A stretch of 64,000 nt of DNA, from the NCBI RefSeq assembly GCF_032854445.1, contig NC_088302.1:4645338-4709337 (forward strand), read 5' to 3'. The position numbers and the translations under genes are program-made. The stretch's first letter is position 1. Each line of letters starts with the position of its first letter. Below the pieces are notes generated by a model that had not been told where the DNA came from, did not search any database, and saw only the letters and a list, made by a program, of their open reading frames with translations. This document shows positions 1-12,800 of the stretch, piece after piece. The DNA is from Liolophura sinensis. Its lineage: Eukaryota; Mollusca; Polyplacophora; Chitonida; Chitonidae.

Positions 1-109
1 AGTGCAGTAACACAGCTTTTCAAATCCCAAAAGTTTAACTTGAGCTTGCTTTTTTTTTTTGTAGTGCTCATAATGTTGGTTTATAGGTGTCTGTTTGCTT
101 GAATTGCAG

Positions 110-249
110 CCTCCCTTGGATACGACAGCAGTGACAGTTACTTCTATGCAGCTATTGTGGCAGTCGTAATGGTTCATGTGATATTGGCAGTGTTTGTGTT
201 TGTAGCCTTCACCGAAGATTACAGGTCAACACCAGCCAAACTGGAATGA
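110..249 (+). CDS. VMA21: VMA21 homologue, last coding exon (V-ATPase assembly chaperone)
   Basis: The exon follows a splice acceptor (AG at 108-109) and reads 45 residues to a TGA at 247-249. The stretch DSYFYAAIVAVVMVHVILA is nearly the same as the second membrane helix of animal VMA21, which is followed by a short acidic and polar tail, as here (FTEDYRS). VMA21 is a small two-helix protein of the endoplasmic reticulum that helps assemble the V0 sector of the vacuolar proton pump. Seen: the hydrophobic helix and the conserved motif just before it. The first helix and the start codon lie upstream of the window. The tail lacks a clear KKxx-type retrieval signal; it ends AKLE. The family call is firm even though only the C-terminal half is visible. 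Confidence 0.9.
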
Positions 250-1640
250 TGGACTTGTTATAAACACATGCAAGAACTAGCCGTTCTGAGTCATCTTTCC
301 TTGGCCCACATGTGTGTGAGAGGGTTGTCTGGTGCAGCATGATGTGGGTGTGTCGCAGACATTCATAAACCCCTCTCTGAGAAACTTGTCTGGGTAAATA
401 GGATGTGATGAACAAGATCTGATGTAGCGAAATGATTCTAATACGACAGTCCATTCCAAGACTCCAGGGATTTCAAGGAGTGGCTTGTGAAATCAATAGC
501 TGTGTATATCCAAGTCAAAGTTTTGTTTTCAAAGTAATCAGTTGCATTGTACACATACAGTATGTTTAGATAGGCTGCAGAACTGTAGACAGCAATGTAA
601 CTAAGCCTACTGTAAAATGTTACTTGACTCTTGATTGGTGCAAGACTTTAGGAGAAGTCGTCAGGGTTTTTGAGAAAAGGTCGGTTTAGTATATATGAAA
701 CATGTAATATGATCGTGTAAAAAGTGTTTGTAATTTACCTTTGTGTAAGCCAGTTATTTTTTATTTTGTGTAAAAAGTTTTGAATTTTTACCATATTAAG
801 AAAGACTTTTGGGCTATATTCTGGGTTCACTTTTACATGTAGGTCTGTTACACCAGAAATCTGAAATGTACATTGCTCATGGTAGCCATCATATTTTAAT
901 AGATTAAGTATAGTAATTATTGCGTAATTATGTTATAAAACAAATAGAACAGATTCATATATGTGTGATAATAATATAAACAGTAGAACATAATTCTGGT
1001 GCCACGTAAAAGGGAATTTCACAGCTTGGTAACATCAGAATGATCTTTATATACAGTCTGTGATTGAGTTTAGCTCAGCACACGAACTCAACTACTGTCT
1101 ACTGACAATAGTTTCTATTGCATAGTGGCCTCTTTGGGTACTTGTATATATGTGGCTACCTTTCCAGCTTGGAAAGTCTACCAGACAGTGTGACTTTGAA
1201 TTTTAGAGAATTCATTAATGTGAATTATTTTATGTTTTTCTCAAGCTTCATTGTCTGCAAACATTAACATACCCAGTCTGTGTGTTTCTGAGAAAGTGGA
1301 CATTTATTCCAGGAAACATGATGTTTCATGGCAATTCTTACATGTACACACAGCTTCAGCATCCAGTGTCATTATGTAATATATAATGTATAACCACTGT
1401 CGCTTCTGTAGTGCATTAAAGAGCAGTTTGGTATCATGCTGACTTGCCACAGAGGTGCTTTAGATCATGTTTATTGTGCCATTTGATTTTTGGATCATTT
1501 GTACTTCACATGCATCTTTGTGTTGTTAATCATGGAGTCCAGTAAATATAGTATTAAATACTTCATTTACAGGGTATGTTATAGTTGTACATTGTTTCGG
1601 ATTTAGTTGAGAATAATAACTGATGAAGTGTTATTCTTGA
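250..1640. other. VMA21 3' UTR and flank, no gene seen
   Basis: AT-rich sequence directly after the VMA21 stop, without a convincing reading frame on either strand. It probably contains the 3' UTR, but no poly(A) site could be chosen with confidence. An ATTAAA occurs near 1416. Confidence 0.4.
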
Positions 1641-1644
1641 CCAC

Positions 1645-2010
1645 TTCTGTGTTCTGTTGATTAGAGCGTCTGCCTTGTAGTCTGGTATCAAGGGGTCATT
1701 CCCGGTCGAGTCATACCAAAGACTTGAAAACTTGCTAAGTAGGTACATACAATGTCATTCTTAGGCAGGGTAGTTTCAGGAGGCTCCTGCGTCTGTTGTT
1801 CTCAGAGACCTTTTGGCATTGAGCTTCAGCAGTGTTCTGGTGTGATCTTGCATGAAGTTCACTCAAGATGACTGGGTTTCCACCAATATGACATTTGTCA
1901 TTGTAGCAGAGTTTTCCATCAAATAGCCAATGTTGGTTTCCTCCAGTCTTCTTTACCCACAAAACTGATAACCATCAGATTATATGGTGCTAAACAATCA
2001 AATAAAAAAA
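1645..2010 (+). repeat. Old tRNA-derived SINE copy
   Basis: Positions 1655-1730 look like a tRNA-type promoter head: a box-A like TTAGAGCGTCTGCC and a box-B like region near GGTCATTCCCGGTCGAGTC. The sequence ends in a diverged tail (cccacaaaactgataaccat, then aatcaaataaaaaa) of the kind shared by other SINEs in this window. It is diverged and its left edge is approximate. Confidence 0.5.
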
Positions 2011-2391
2011 TATGCACATTATAAGATGTATATCATGAGGCTTTTACTCAGGTCTGACTGACGTATTATGGTTGATGTATATAACGCTGGTGAAACAAAA
2101 TAGATAATAAAACATAACAGATTAACTGGGAAAGTTAAGTACAAGGACAACTGTCCGTTCACAGCAAGTGCTGGAATTAGCCTGAAGTGTAAACACTACA
2201 CTGAAATTTACTGTTATCGTGTCAAGAAGATTTTATCACGGCAATTATTGGAATTTGTTTGATGTATGAAAAACACTTTATCATGGTTCACTATTACCCA
2301 AGAAATAGATATATGAATTGACTTGACATGTGTAAAACAGGGATAGGGTAAGACCTGAAGTAGAGTTAGTGGTCACCAGTATCAGCAGGGA

Positions 2392-2762
2392 GAGGGCTGT
2401 GGTCTAGTAGTGAAAGGTGCTTGCCATTGATGAGACACACTAAGACATATGAGATGCTGGTTCAGAACCTGCGCTGGACAGGGGGAATTTGTAGATTTTC
2501 CTTCTTTTACTGCTTGCTAGGCCTCGGTGACAATAAGCAGTCAGCCTTGCTTGTGAACACAACTTTTGCCAGTGTGACACAATTGCTGTTTTCCCTGTCT
2601 GAAGTTTCGTTGAAGACCACCTATCTTGCACGTGTCACGTGTGGGAAAGTTTGTCAGTGACTTGCCAAATGTTGGTCATTTACCCCCATTAACTCCACCA
2701 TAAAACTCACCTCCTTTGTATAAGGGAAAGTTGTCGTGCACATGGCAGACAACAATAAAATC
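2392..2762 (+). repeat. tRNA-derived SINE
   Basis: The head at 2395-2480 carries a box-A like GTGGTCTAGTAGTGAAAGG and a box-B like GGTTCAGAACC. The 3' part (gtcagtgacttgccaaatg, then ccataaaactcacc and TGTATAAGGGA) is shared with the copies at about 5280-5660 and 50255-50380. It ends in CAATAAAATCAAAT. The two reading frames of about 60-80 residues that cross it are accidental. Confidence 0.6.
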
Positions 2763-2799
2763 AAATTTAGGATCTGCTCTTTTTTAGCTGTAACAGTCT

Positions 2800-2900
2800 A
2801 AATGGTTGGCCACCTGCCAGACTTTTGAGGATGCAGGTTCAAAACCCAGAGAGGTCAGGTCCAGTTTTAAGCACTTCATTTTGTGCTATACCCAGAAAGA
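2800..2900 (+). repeat. tRNA-like SINE head fragment
   Basis: A tRNA-like stretch with AAATGGTTGGCCACCTGCC (box-A position) and GGTTCAAAACC (box B), followed by about 50 bp of unclear sequence. Probably a truncated SINE. Confidence 0.4.
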
Positions 2901-5279
2901 GTAATGACAAATAATGGCAACACTGTCACCACTTGAATGTAAAACACAAAGTCTAATGTAGCCTTTCAGGGGAGGAAACTCTGGGAACATTAATAATTTT
3001 ATTTCCATATTAATATAATTGTCCAGCACTCATATAAAACAGGACTAATGAATTTAATAAATTTTATTTATTTCTGCACAAAAAGCATATATGGTACATG
3101 TAACAATATTTCAGGTTAGTATGTTTGGCTGTCACATAAACTTGGTCAACATGTACAAGTACATGTGCATAAATACTTGTGAGGAACAATATGGACTTGT
3201 GGAGATCATTGAATACTTAGTGCCAGCAGTCTTGCCATCCATCAATAACTGGTAAAAGTGTCTTTCGCTATCAAAAAGGCAATGATTGAGTGATCTGTTA
3301 TTTTGTGCTTGTATGGTGTTAAACCATATTCATTCAATTACCAGACAATAATCTTGATTTGTTTAGATTATGGTGCACACAAGTTAATCATGATGTAAAA
3401 ACTCTCATTAAATTAAATCAGATAATGAGATGTAAGATCCTGGCATTGTGTCCCCAGCCTCTCAGATACATCCTAGCCGTTGTGAACAACTAGCTCCAGA
3501 TCAAATACTCGCCGATAAAATTGTGTCAAAAGTCTAGTTGGGTAATGACAACAGTTTTCTTTTCTTTAAATGATTAAATACCTAACACAAAAACACATTA
3601 CAACACAATACTTACAAGATAGTTGTCAAAACATAAAAGCAAGTTATCTGACCCCCTCCCATCCAAGATGTCCATATATATAGTGTAATTTAGTACTCCA
3701 CAAACTAAGCCACAATATATGATATATATGAGTAGTAAATCTTTTATCACCCCCCCCCCCCCCACAAAATTAATACTTCATACACAGATATGAAGAATGT
3801 GTCTGGTGGTAAATAAAAAATTTCTTTCATTAGGAATATTTAAAAATATACTTACATTATAGCATATACTTTCTTATACTTACATATACTTTCTTATTCA
3901 CACACTATTCTTCCTACAAATTATTTTAATTATTATGTTAATCATAATCAGGTTAATACAATGCTGGTGATGCCTCCTCCCCCCCCCCCCCCCACTTCTA
4001 TAGGAGAACTTAGCTTTTCTTTGCTCTATTTACCAGCAATGAAGGTAAACAAATGTAAATATTCACAGAGAAGTTTTAGATCACTTTTGTCATGTAATCT
4101 AGAGAAGCCGAAAGCACATCATCGTGTAATGCCAAGGTTTACAAATTTTTAAATGTGAAGAAAGAATTTTTTTCTCCGGAGGAATAAATATTAATTGTAA
4201 AGCTACATGCTTTTCACTCGCACACAAGTAAATTTCAAGGATTTTTTTTGTTCTCAATCAAGAAATCTTGTATCAACAACAAATGTTGTCCGTGTACACA
4301 GGTCTTTAATTCTTTTGAGACTGGAAATTACATACACATGCCCGAGTGTTTCCTTGGACACATGTTAACACAGCGTGAATGGAACACGTCTCATTTTCAA
4401 CGCACCAGATGAGGGTTCATTGTTTGGGTTATTGCTGGAGTGGATTGAAAGTGTAGTAGAATCGCAGTCGTCAATGGCCTTGGAACTACTGAATGTGATT
4501 GCAAGAAGTAAGGCAAACACAACTGCATGTCCATGGAAACACTGCCTTAATGATAGTATAGCATTCCACACCCAGATTGAGCCTTGGTTAATATTTCATA
4601 CTGCTTATACTACTTGAGTATATACGACTAAACCTCTAATCTATGGTTACAGGTTAATACACTTCTGATGGTGAGCAATCTACAACTAACAAAAAGTATA
4701 CATAAGCAATCAATATGCCATGAAATAAAATATGAATAAGTTTGAGTTTCCATTTTTCCAACAAGAATATCTCTACAGTACTGGTAATGAAAGGAATGTA
4801 AAATAGTAATGAAAGACAAAGTATAATGGTTCCTAAAAACCTGAGCCTGTTTCAACTTTCACAAAATTCAATGAGCAAATGTCAAAAATATCATAGAGTT
4901 TACAGAATCTACATGTGTTTGTAATATGAGTGTGATTCAAAATGTCACCATAAAAGATGTACAAGACACTGGATCTAGTTGTTTTGCCACATCATGTATC
5001 TTTCTCCAAATAAAGCAAGAATTTTGATGTTTTCAGTTTGGATGTTTCAACATGTCACATAGCAGTGCTATTTTGTGTTTAATACGCACAATGCAAGTTC
5101 TCCACTACTCAATTCTAGATGATCAGTTTACCACAGAATTAAACTGCAAAACTTTTCACCTGTGTTGAGCTTCAGAACAGTTTTAAATTTAGTGGCCTTC
5201 TCCACTATGAGTAACACACAGACGATGATGTGAATGTGTAGTCAAGTTTGCTAATAATATAGGGAGCACCATTACTTGT
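2901..5279. other. Intergenic AT-rich DNA with poly-C tracts
   Basis: No supported gene. Two pure C runs of about 15 bases lie at 3751-3765 and 3980-3994, the second preceded by CCTCC. Frames near 4365-4617 are open on both strands, but the minus-strand one has no ATG start. Confidence 0.5.
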
Positions 5280-5662
5280 GCTATAACTCCCACTCACTGC
5301 GTGTGGGGCCTTGGAGACAATAAGGGTTCAACTGCTTATGGGTGGTCGTTTGGGCAGTCTAACACTTGTCGTGGGTGGTCGTTTGGGCAGTCTAACACTC
5401 GTCGTGGGTGGTCGTTTGGGTAGTCTATCACTCGTCGTGGGTGGTCGTTTGGGCAGTCTAACATATGCCGACGACCACATCCATCAATATGGCATGCATA
5501 TCTGAATGTCCCACAAGAACAAGTTTGTCAGTAACTTGCCAAAAGTTGATGGTTTACCTCCAGTTTAGCACTCCAGTTTCCTCCACCCATAAAACTGACA
5601 GCCATTGTATAAGGGAATAAGAGTTGAGTCCGGCAATAAACCTCAATCAAATAAAATAAATA
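5280..5662 (+). repeat. SINE with internal 33-bp minisatellite
   Basis: The flanks match the SINE at 2392-2762: a box-B like GGGTTCAACTGC near 5324, then gtcagtaacttgccaaaag, cccataaaactgacagcc, TGTATAAGGGA and an ATAAATAAA tail. Between them, 5340-5465 consists of four copies of a 33-bp unit beginning GGGTGGTCGTTTGGGCAGTC. Copies differ at only a few positions. Because 33 is a multiple of 3, the array makes an artificial open frame that is not a gene. Confidence 0.65.
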
Positions 5663-6354
5663 AACCAGATATATATTTGGCCTGTAATAACGGGTATAAT
5701 AAAATGGCTCTACTCTGAATGACAAACAGATGATAATGGTGGTGATGATGATGATGAGAATGTTCAACCAAGTTATACCTAGCGTAGGGAGCAGCATTAT
5801 CAGTCTAATGTCCAGGTCTGCAGGGTTACTATCAGCTGTGTGGGTGAGACTATACCCTAGTAGTGTACGAGACTGCTCTGACAAAACACAAGGTACATGT
5901 GTCAAAGGGCGATTCCACAAAGCTATTTCTAACTCAAAAAAAGAAGTGTACAAAAATCAAATATAATGTTGAGACCATATTTTAGAAAAAAATAATTATT
6001 TTCAAAATTTCCCATAAATCAGTAAGGGTATTCTTATGAAGATAGTTATGTGATGTCAACTCTCAAAAAATACACGACAACAGTTCTGAGGACAGTTTTG
6101 GTCACAGTTTTGAATGTCAAATCCTTTCTATGTTCACTGTACACGTACATCAAAATACGACATGATCTTAAAGCTTACTTTTGGGTTGTAAAAATTAAAG
6201 TTTTGATTGCTTCATCAAAGATATCTTAAAGACAAATGTGTCAAGATTTCAACTCCCAATCCCGAAAACAAAGACTAAGTGATGGGGTTTTAAATTTTGA
6301 CTTTGTTAGGAATGGTTTTGTGAAATCGATCCTCGTTTTTGTCAGGCATACTCA

Positions 6355-6360
6355 TTTATT
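6355..6360 (-). terminator. Candidate AMDHD2 poly(A) signal
   Basis: TTTATT on the plus strand reads AATAAA on the minus strand, about 300 bases past the AMDHD2 stop. It is the nearest canonical hexamer I noticed; no transcript evidence is available. Confidence 0.35.
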
Positions 6361-6662
6361 TCTTCAGTACTGTATTACACAGTTTCTTCACAGATCGTTT
6401 AACATTATACATGAGATCATATGGATTCACTATCTTGCCATCTTGGCTGGTTTAAGGGACAGAGCTTTCCAGGCAAAGCGAAGCTGATGAGTATGAACAG
6501 CAACATATGCACAACCACGTGTACCCACAACTCAGGTCCAAGCTGTACAGACCAAAATTTTCCTGCAATACATACGTAATAGATTACCAATCTGTAGGCA
6601 AGAATGAACAATGGACTGTACACTTTAGGTCAGAATTACTTTAGAACTCAGAAGGTTCCCCA

Positions 6663-6877
6663 TTAATCTACAATTTTCGTTTCTTTCCTCTCAGGGAAAC
6701 CAGGACTGTCCCAGACTAACTCTCCTGCGATGTACGTAGCTTGAACGTTCAAATCTTCATCAAGGATGACAAAATCCGCATCTGTTCCATACTCCAATGT
6801 ACCCTTTCTGTCTGTGATATTGAGGAGCTGAGCAGGGTGGAGTGTCGCAGCTTCCAAGGTCTGTACTTTTGTACAGC
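6663..6877 (-). CDS. AMDHD2: AMDHD2 coding exon 9 (last)
   Basis: Encodes [18 protein letters not shown] through to the C terminus KIVD and TAA. The end motif [19 protein letters not shown] is typical of the amidohydrolase small beta domain. Acceptor TTCACCTAG precedes it on the minus strand. Confidence 0.93.
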
Positions 6878-9800
6878 CTAGGTGAAGAAAATAACAGTTA
6901 ACTAATTTTGCAATTAAATTTCCAGTTAATAACAGAGTAACAACTTTCAGAAAAATACTATAAGCTTTACCATTAAAACAAGCAAAGACTGCATAATAAC
7001 TGATGATCGGCAATTAGCGGATTTAACAAATAAGAATATAATTTGAACTTACATGTATTTTACAAAGCCTTCAAATTCCTTCACTGACCAAGTTAATTCA
7101 AATGACAAACAACATAGCTGCAGGAATAACTCAAGGGAGATAACTCTTGTTTAATGCCTTACTCAACAATTTGTCACCCAAGGTGGTCAGTTTCATGTAA
7201 ACCACTGACAAGAAAAGTGCTACTCAAAGAAATGAATGGCAGTAAGGAAATCTACTTATCGCACATACAAGGTCTGACTTGGTGAAGTATGTGTCTGATT
7301 GTCATAAAATTAAGCAACATTATTAAAGTACTGTAAGTGATACATTTTCATGGTTCTTAAGTCATCTTGGAAACTATACAGCTTACCTGCTGATTTGAGG
7401 AACTTCCTCACACACTGATCCATAGTTATTATACTGTAACAAGCACAATTATTTATCATAGTTAAAATGTGATGCATGTACTACGTTAGGAATATTCACC
7501 ACTGAAACTATACATACAGGGCAAAAATACTGTAACATAATTATGTAGCATGATAACATATGACAGGTCAAAACATAAATGTGCAACCTAATTCTGCAAC
7601 ATTTTTAATCACCTCTGCAACCAGTATTTTGAAACATTCCAACCTGAGGTGTAGAGAAATAATTTAAACAGTTTTATGAAGCTTTCATCTTACATGACAC
7701 TAACAAATCGTTTTTAGTATGTCTACATAAATTCCACTTAAAAAAGGGCTTTAGTGGTTGAAAATGTTGAAGTACATAAAAATGTTGCTGATTTACAAAT
7801 ACACACATCAACATTTGTTGCAATCCAGCTCACACTAAAACCACTCCATAACACACCCCACCCCCCGCAGACTTCCACAAGTCTGATCATAATGAAACAT
7901 CAAGAGTCAATCATACAAGACAACAAATTGTAACACTACTGTACCTTCCAGCGAGTGTATCAGTACCGGCCAGGACTGCTTTGGTCTGGTTGATAATCTC
8001 TACTTTCTGTTGACCAATGGTGTGGGTGCCGGACGACAAACCCATTGCAGCCATTGCGTCAGTCACCAACACAAGGCCTGTACCCAAGAGAACACAGGTA
8101 AATATAGACACATGGACTTAAGTACATATGTCATCACCAGTCAGATGTGGAGTATGAAACCCACAGAAATATACTTATGTTAACTAGAAGGGTTATATGA
8201 CAAGCATGAGAAGCCAAACTACAACTGCAAAAGTGTCTGCTTCACGAAAAAGCATACACAAACATTTAGCTGTATGAAAGGCTGAAGAGCAAATAGATCA
8301 TTAAAAAGACAAACCCGCTATCCGACACCTGTCACTACTACATACTGACGTCTGATAATACAGCACTTCATTTATATGACACTAATAACTGTGTGGGGAG
8401 GGTATTAAGGAGCAATCCCTCTGTTCTAAACCTGTCCACAAAGGTAGACAGCTGCTGACCTTCTGGGTGGACCCTGTGAGCAATCCTGAGGGCAGCTGGG
8501 TGGGTGTGGATACCGTCTGCGATCAGTCCAAAATACACAAACTTCCCCTCAATCTTCTTACTGCCCAGTAAACCCATCAGGTGAGGGTCACGGTGATGAA
8601 ACTGTAACATCATAGCATGACAACTTCATTATCAATTCTCTCACCACTGCGTCTGGTGTTCGATGTATGCATCTATGCATGTGTTTCTCATTTTTTTCAC
8701 ATTTTGTGCTCTTGGCAATATTGCTTTCTATCAGATGAAAAGAAAATTTTGGTGCACCCAAATAAATGCCTGGTGCGCCTAAAAATGTTACTAAAAATTA
8801 CTTTAAAAAAAAACAAAACAAAAATTTTGAGCCCTGAAGCTCAAAACACCTCAGCGCTTCTGCTAATCCCCATTGTCCTATCTCACTCCAGCTGCTTCCG
8901 AAACGCTAATTTGGGATACATCACAGCACTGAAATCCCATGACTTTTGATGACTGTTTAATGTTATAGGTATTCAAACCTGCACTGCAATGGATATATCA
9001 CAAAAAAAAAGCTTAGATCATTGGTCAAAGTGTCATAGTTGCTATACCTAGATCATTACCAACACAGTTTTCTGAGGACACAGGACCAAATGTTACTTTC
9101 ATAGACTTGTATCTGTACAAAGCTGGTTTCGATATAGACAGAGAATTTTCACCAAGACAATGGTTACTTACAGGTAGCATGGCATTAAAAAGATGAGTAA
9201 TGAAAGATGCTCCACTTCTGACAGCTTCCTCTCCATCCACTAGGTTAGCTACAGAGTGACCTGTTACCATGGAGACAGAAATATTGGTCATTACACAGCA
9301 TTATACATGAGAACAACAACAGCACACTCAAAGACACAAGTCCTCACAATTTAAATGTCACACTTGGTACAAATGATGCAATTAACAACATTCTGTTCAC
9401 ACTAACAATTACACTTCATCCACTAATTCAACTGATTTGTGTAAACTAATGTGTGTGCTTAAAAAGTTCTAAAATATTTGATATTAATGATTCATTTTTT
9501 GGAAAGTTTCAAATTTTTTAATCATGAATGTATCCAGTACAAATGTCCAAATAGAGAAATTTTTGTCTTAGGCACAACAAAACACAACGACAACTAAGTT
9601 TCAACATTGTTGCTGGTCAAACAATGCTGCATCATTCTGTGTCTCACAACGAACACTTACCGACAGAGACGACAATCCCACGCTTCACCAGCTCCTGTAT
9701 GATCTCTGGGGAACGTGGTTTCTCTGGGGCAATAGTCACGATTGCGACATTATCCAACTGGCCATACACTGCCATGACATCCTCAAACCCGCCATCAAAT

Positions 9801-12800
9801 GAACAGATAAGATCCTCTGGGTGAGCTCCCTTCTTCTGTTTGTTGATGAACGGACCCTCCAAATGTAACCCTGACACAAGTAAATTGTCATCTTTCATCA
9901 AGTCATATTTACTCAAACTGTTGAAATCTTGTATATTCTGAGTGGTATATATACTTAAAAGTTAACCTGTATGACCCAATGTCACAAGTTTGGAATATGA
10001 AGCATTCCCTTAATTAGGAAATAATGCCCTACCAAAGCTAACCTTAATCCTCAACAAATTTGGCCTAAAGTTTGCCGTTGGAAAAAAGCAAAAAACAAAA
10101 AAGATTTTTGAGACAAAATTCGGAGATCTGCTATCTCCCACCTCTGGCACAAACTGCTGGCAGGCTACCGGCATACTCCTTGAGAACCACAGATAGGCTA
10201 CTGGTACACAACTGGCGAACCACACACAGGCTACTGGCACACAATTCACTTCACAACAGGATACTGCCACAAAACTAACAATCTACAAAGAGGCTGGAGG
10301 CACACAAATGACAAACCACAGATAGGCTACTGATACACAACTGACAAACCACAAACAGGATACTGCCACACAACTAACAATCTACAAACAGGATACTGCC
10401 ACAAAACTAACAATCTACAAAGAGGCTGGAGGCACACAAATGACAAACCACAGATAGGCTACTGGTACACAACTGACAAACCACAAACAGGATACTGCCA
10501 CACAACTAATAATCTACAAACAGGATACTGTTACACAACTAACAATCTACAAACAGGGTACTGGCACACAACTACTGGCTACTGGCACAAACGAGATAGT
10601 ACCACACAGCTAACAATCTACATAGAGGCTGGAGACACACAACCGAAAAACCACAGACAGGCTACTGGCACACAACTGACAAACCACAAACAGGATACTC
10701 CCACACAACTAACAATCTACAAAGAGGCCAGAGGCACATAACTGGCAAATCAGAGGCAGGCTTCTGGTACACAATTGTCAACCCACAAATAGGCTACTGG
10801 CACGCAGCTCTGAACCCACAAATAGGCTACTGGTACACAACTGTCAAGCCACAGGTGGGCTACTGAAACAACTGGCTAACTACAGGAAGGCTACTAGTAC
10901 ACAACTGCCAACCCACAAATAGGCTACTGGCATGCACAACTGGCTAGTCTCAGGCAGACTACTGGCACACAGCTGTCAACCCACAAATAGGCTACTGGTA
11001 CACAAATGTCAAGCCACAGGTGGGAAAATGAAACAACTGGCAGATCACAGGAATGCTACTAGCACACAACTGTCAACCCAGGTGGGTACCTGGCACACAA
11101 CTAGTAAACCATATGCAGGCTACTGGCACACAACTGACAAACCACATGTAGGTTACTGGTACACTGCTATCAATCCTCAGACAGGCTACTGTCAAGCCAC
11201 AGGTGAGCTACTGTTACATAACTGTCAACCCACAGGTGAGCTACTGGCACACAACTGTCAATCCGCAGGTAGGCTACTGGCACACAATTGACAAACCACA
11301 GGTGGGCTACTGACACACAACTGACAAACCACATGTGGGCTACTGGCACACAATTGACAAACCACAGGTGGGCTACTGGCACACAACTGATGAACTACAG
11401 GCACGCTATAGACACACAACTGACAAACCACAGGCAGGCTACTGACACACAACCACAGGCAGGCTACTGAGAAACAACTGACAAACTGCAAAAAAGCAAA
11501 TCACAAGCAGGATACCGCTAAAACAATAACAGTCTACTGGCACAGTAAGGGAGACCACATGCAGACTACTGACACACAAATGGCAGGCTACTTGAACCCT
11601 ACCGGCTCACCTAATATACCAGCTCCACGACGGCTTCCATTACACTTCTGTATCCGAGGGACAACCTGTATGAAAATGTGAGCAGATCAACAACTCAAGT
11701 CACACACATTAATGACATCATGAAGTCAATACATCTCTGATGAACTCTTTGACAGGTCATGGAATGATCAAGTGTTCTGTTGGACTGACATTAGATGTCA
11801 CCGAGAAAACAAACATCCAAATGTCCAAATAAGATGAACTGTAAGTCATACTTGTACCAGAATATGTATTCTAGTTGTCTAAACTGGACCCCCACCACAT
11901 CTATATTCACCAATATAAAGGCAATCTCAAAAATGAAAAGACCCTGTTTGGTAAAATTATACCTAAATGGGAAAACTAAACATGATGTCAAATAAAATAG
12001 TTCACAACCTTGCAAAGAATGCATGCATTCTGTGCATGCAATACTCCAAATTTGAATCTTGTTTGAGATAAAGACTTACTAAATGTGATCTTATCTCTTA
12101 ATCTAGTTTCCAGACATCTGCCTCAAAATTTATGTAGAAACATGTCTCAAACATTTACACAAATAGATTGACATACCTTTTTGTACACCTCAACAGGGGA
12201 GGTAACTATTGTAGGACAATATGATGTTACTCCATGTTCAAGCATCAGCCGTGAGACAGTGGTGACATCTTTCTCAATGTCATCAGAGAGCAAGGAAAAG
12301 TCCACACCTGACGCCCCTGAGGTCAACAAAGCATGAGAGTGACAATTAATAGCACTGAACACCATCATCTAAACATACATGTACCTGGTACAATGATTAA
12401 CATGGCTTAATTACTGCGTTATCAGCAATATTTTGATACACAGAAGTTTTGCTGACAAATTTCAAGAAAGAGAAGCCCATTACCAATACCACATAAATTA
12501 AACACATACAAAAAACACACACACATAGATTTCATAGCATGTCTTGCAAAGAGCTCACCTGTAGGGGACACATGAAGCACTTCAATACTAAGTCTAATAA
12601 GAGTAATTAATATGTACAGAGGACAATCAACAATGGAACATACCCTTCATGTCATTGGGTTTCACATGACAATTGTGACACTTGGTTATGACATCAGCCA
12701 AACCAGTACTATGTATAGGCGAGCTATAAAAACTTTTTTTACATAAATCCAAACTCTCTGGACCTGAGTTACTCATACATTATTCATGGGCTTACTTGAC

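Noticed and set aside
4365-4571. Minus-strand frame that looks like a secreted peptide with a signal sequence (VVFALLLAITFSSSKA)
   Set aside because: The start is GTG, no ATG lies upstream before a stop, and the opposite strand is open too. It could only be real as a spliced exon, for which there is no support.
10932-11491. Repeat-rich frames resembling low-complexity proteins
   Set aside because: By-products of the 40-bp minisatellite in an AMDHD2 intron.
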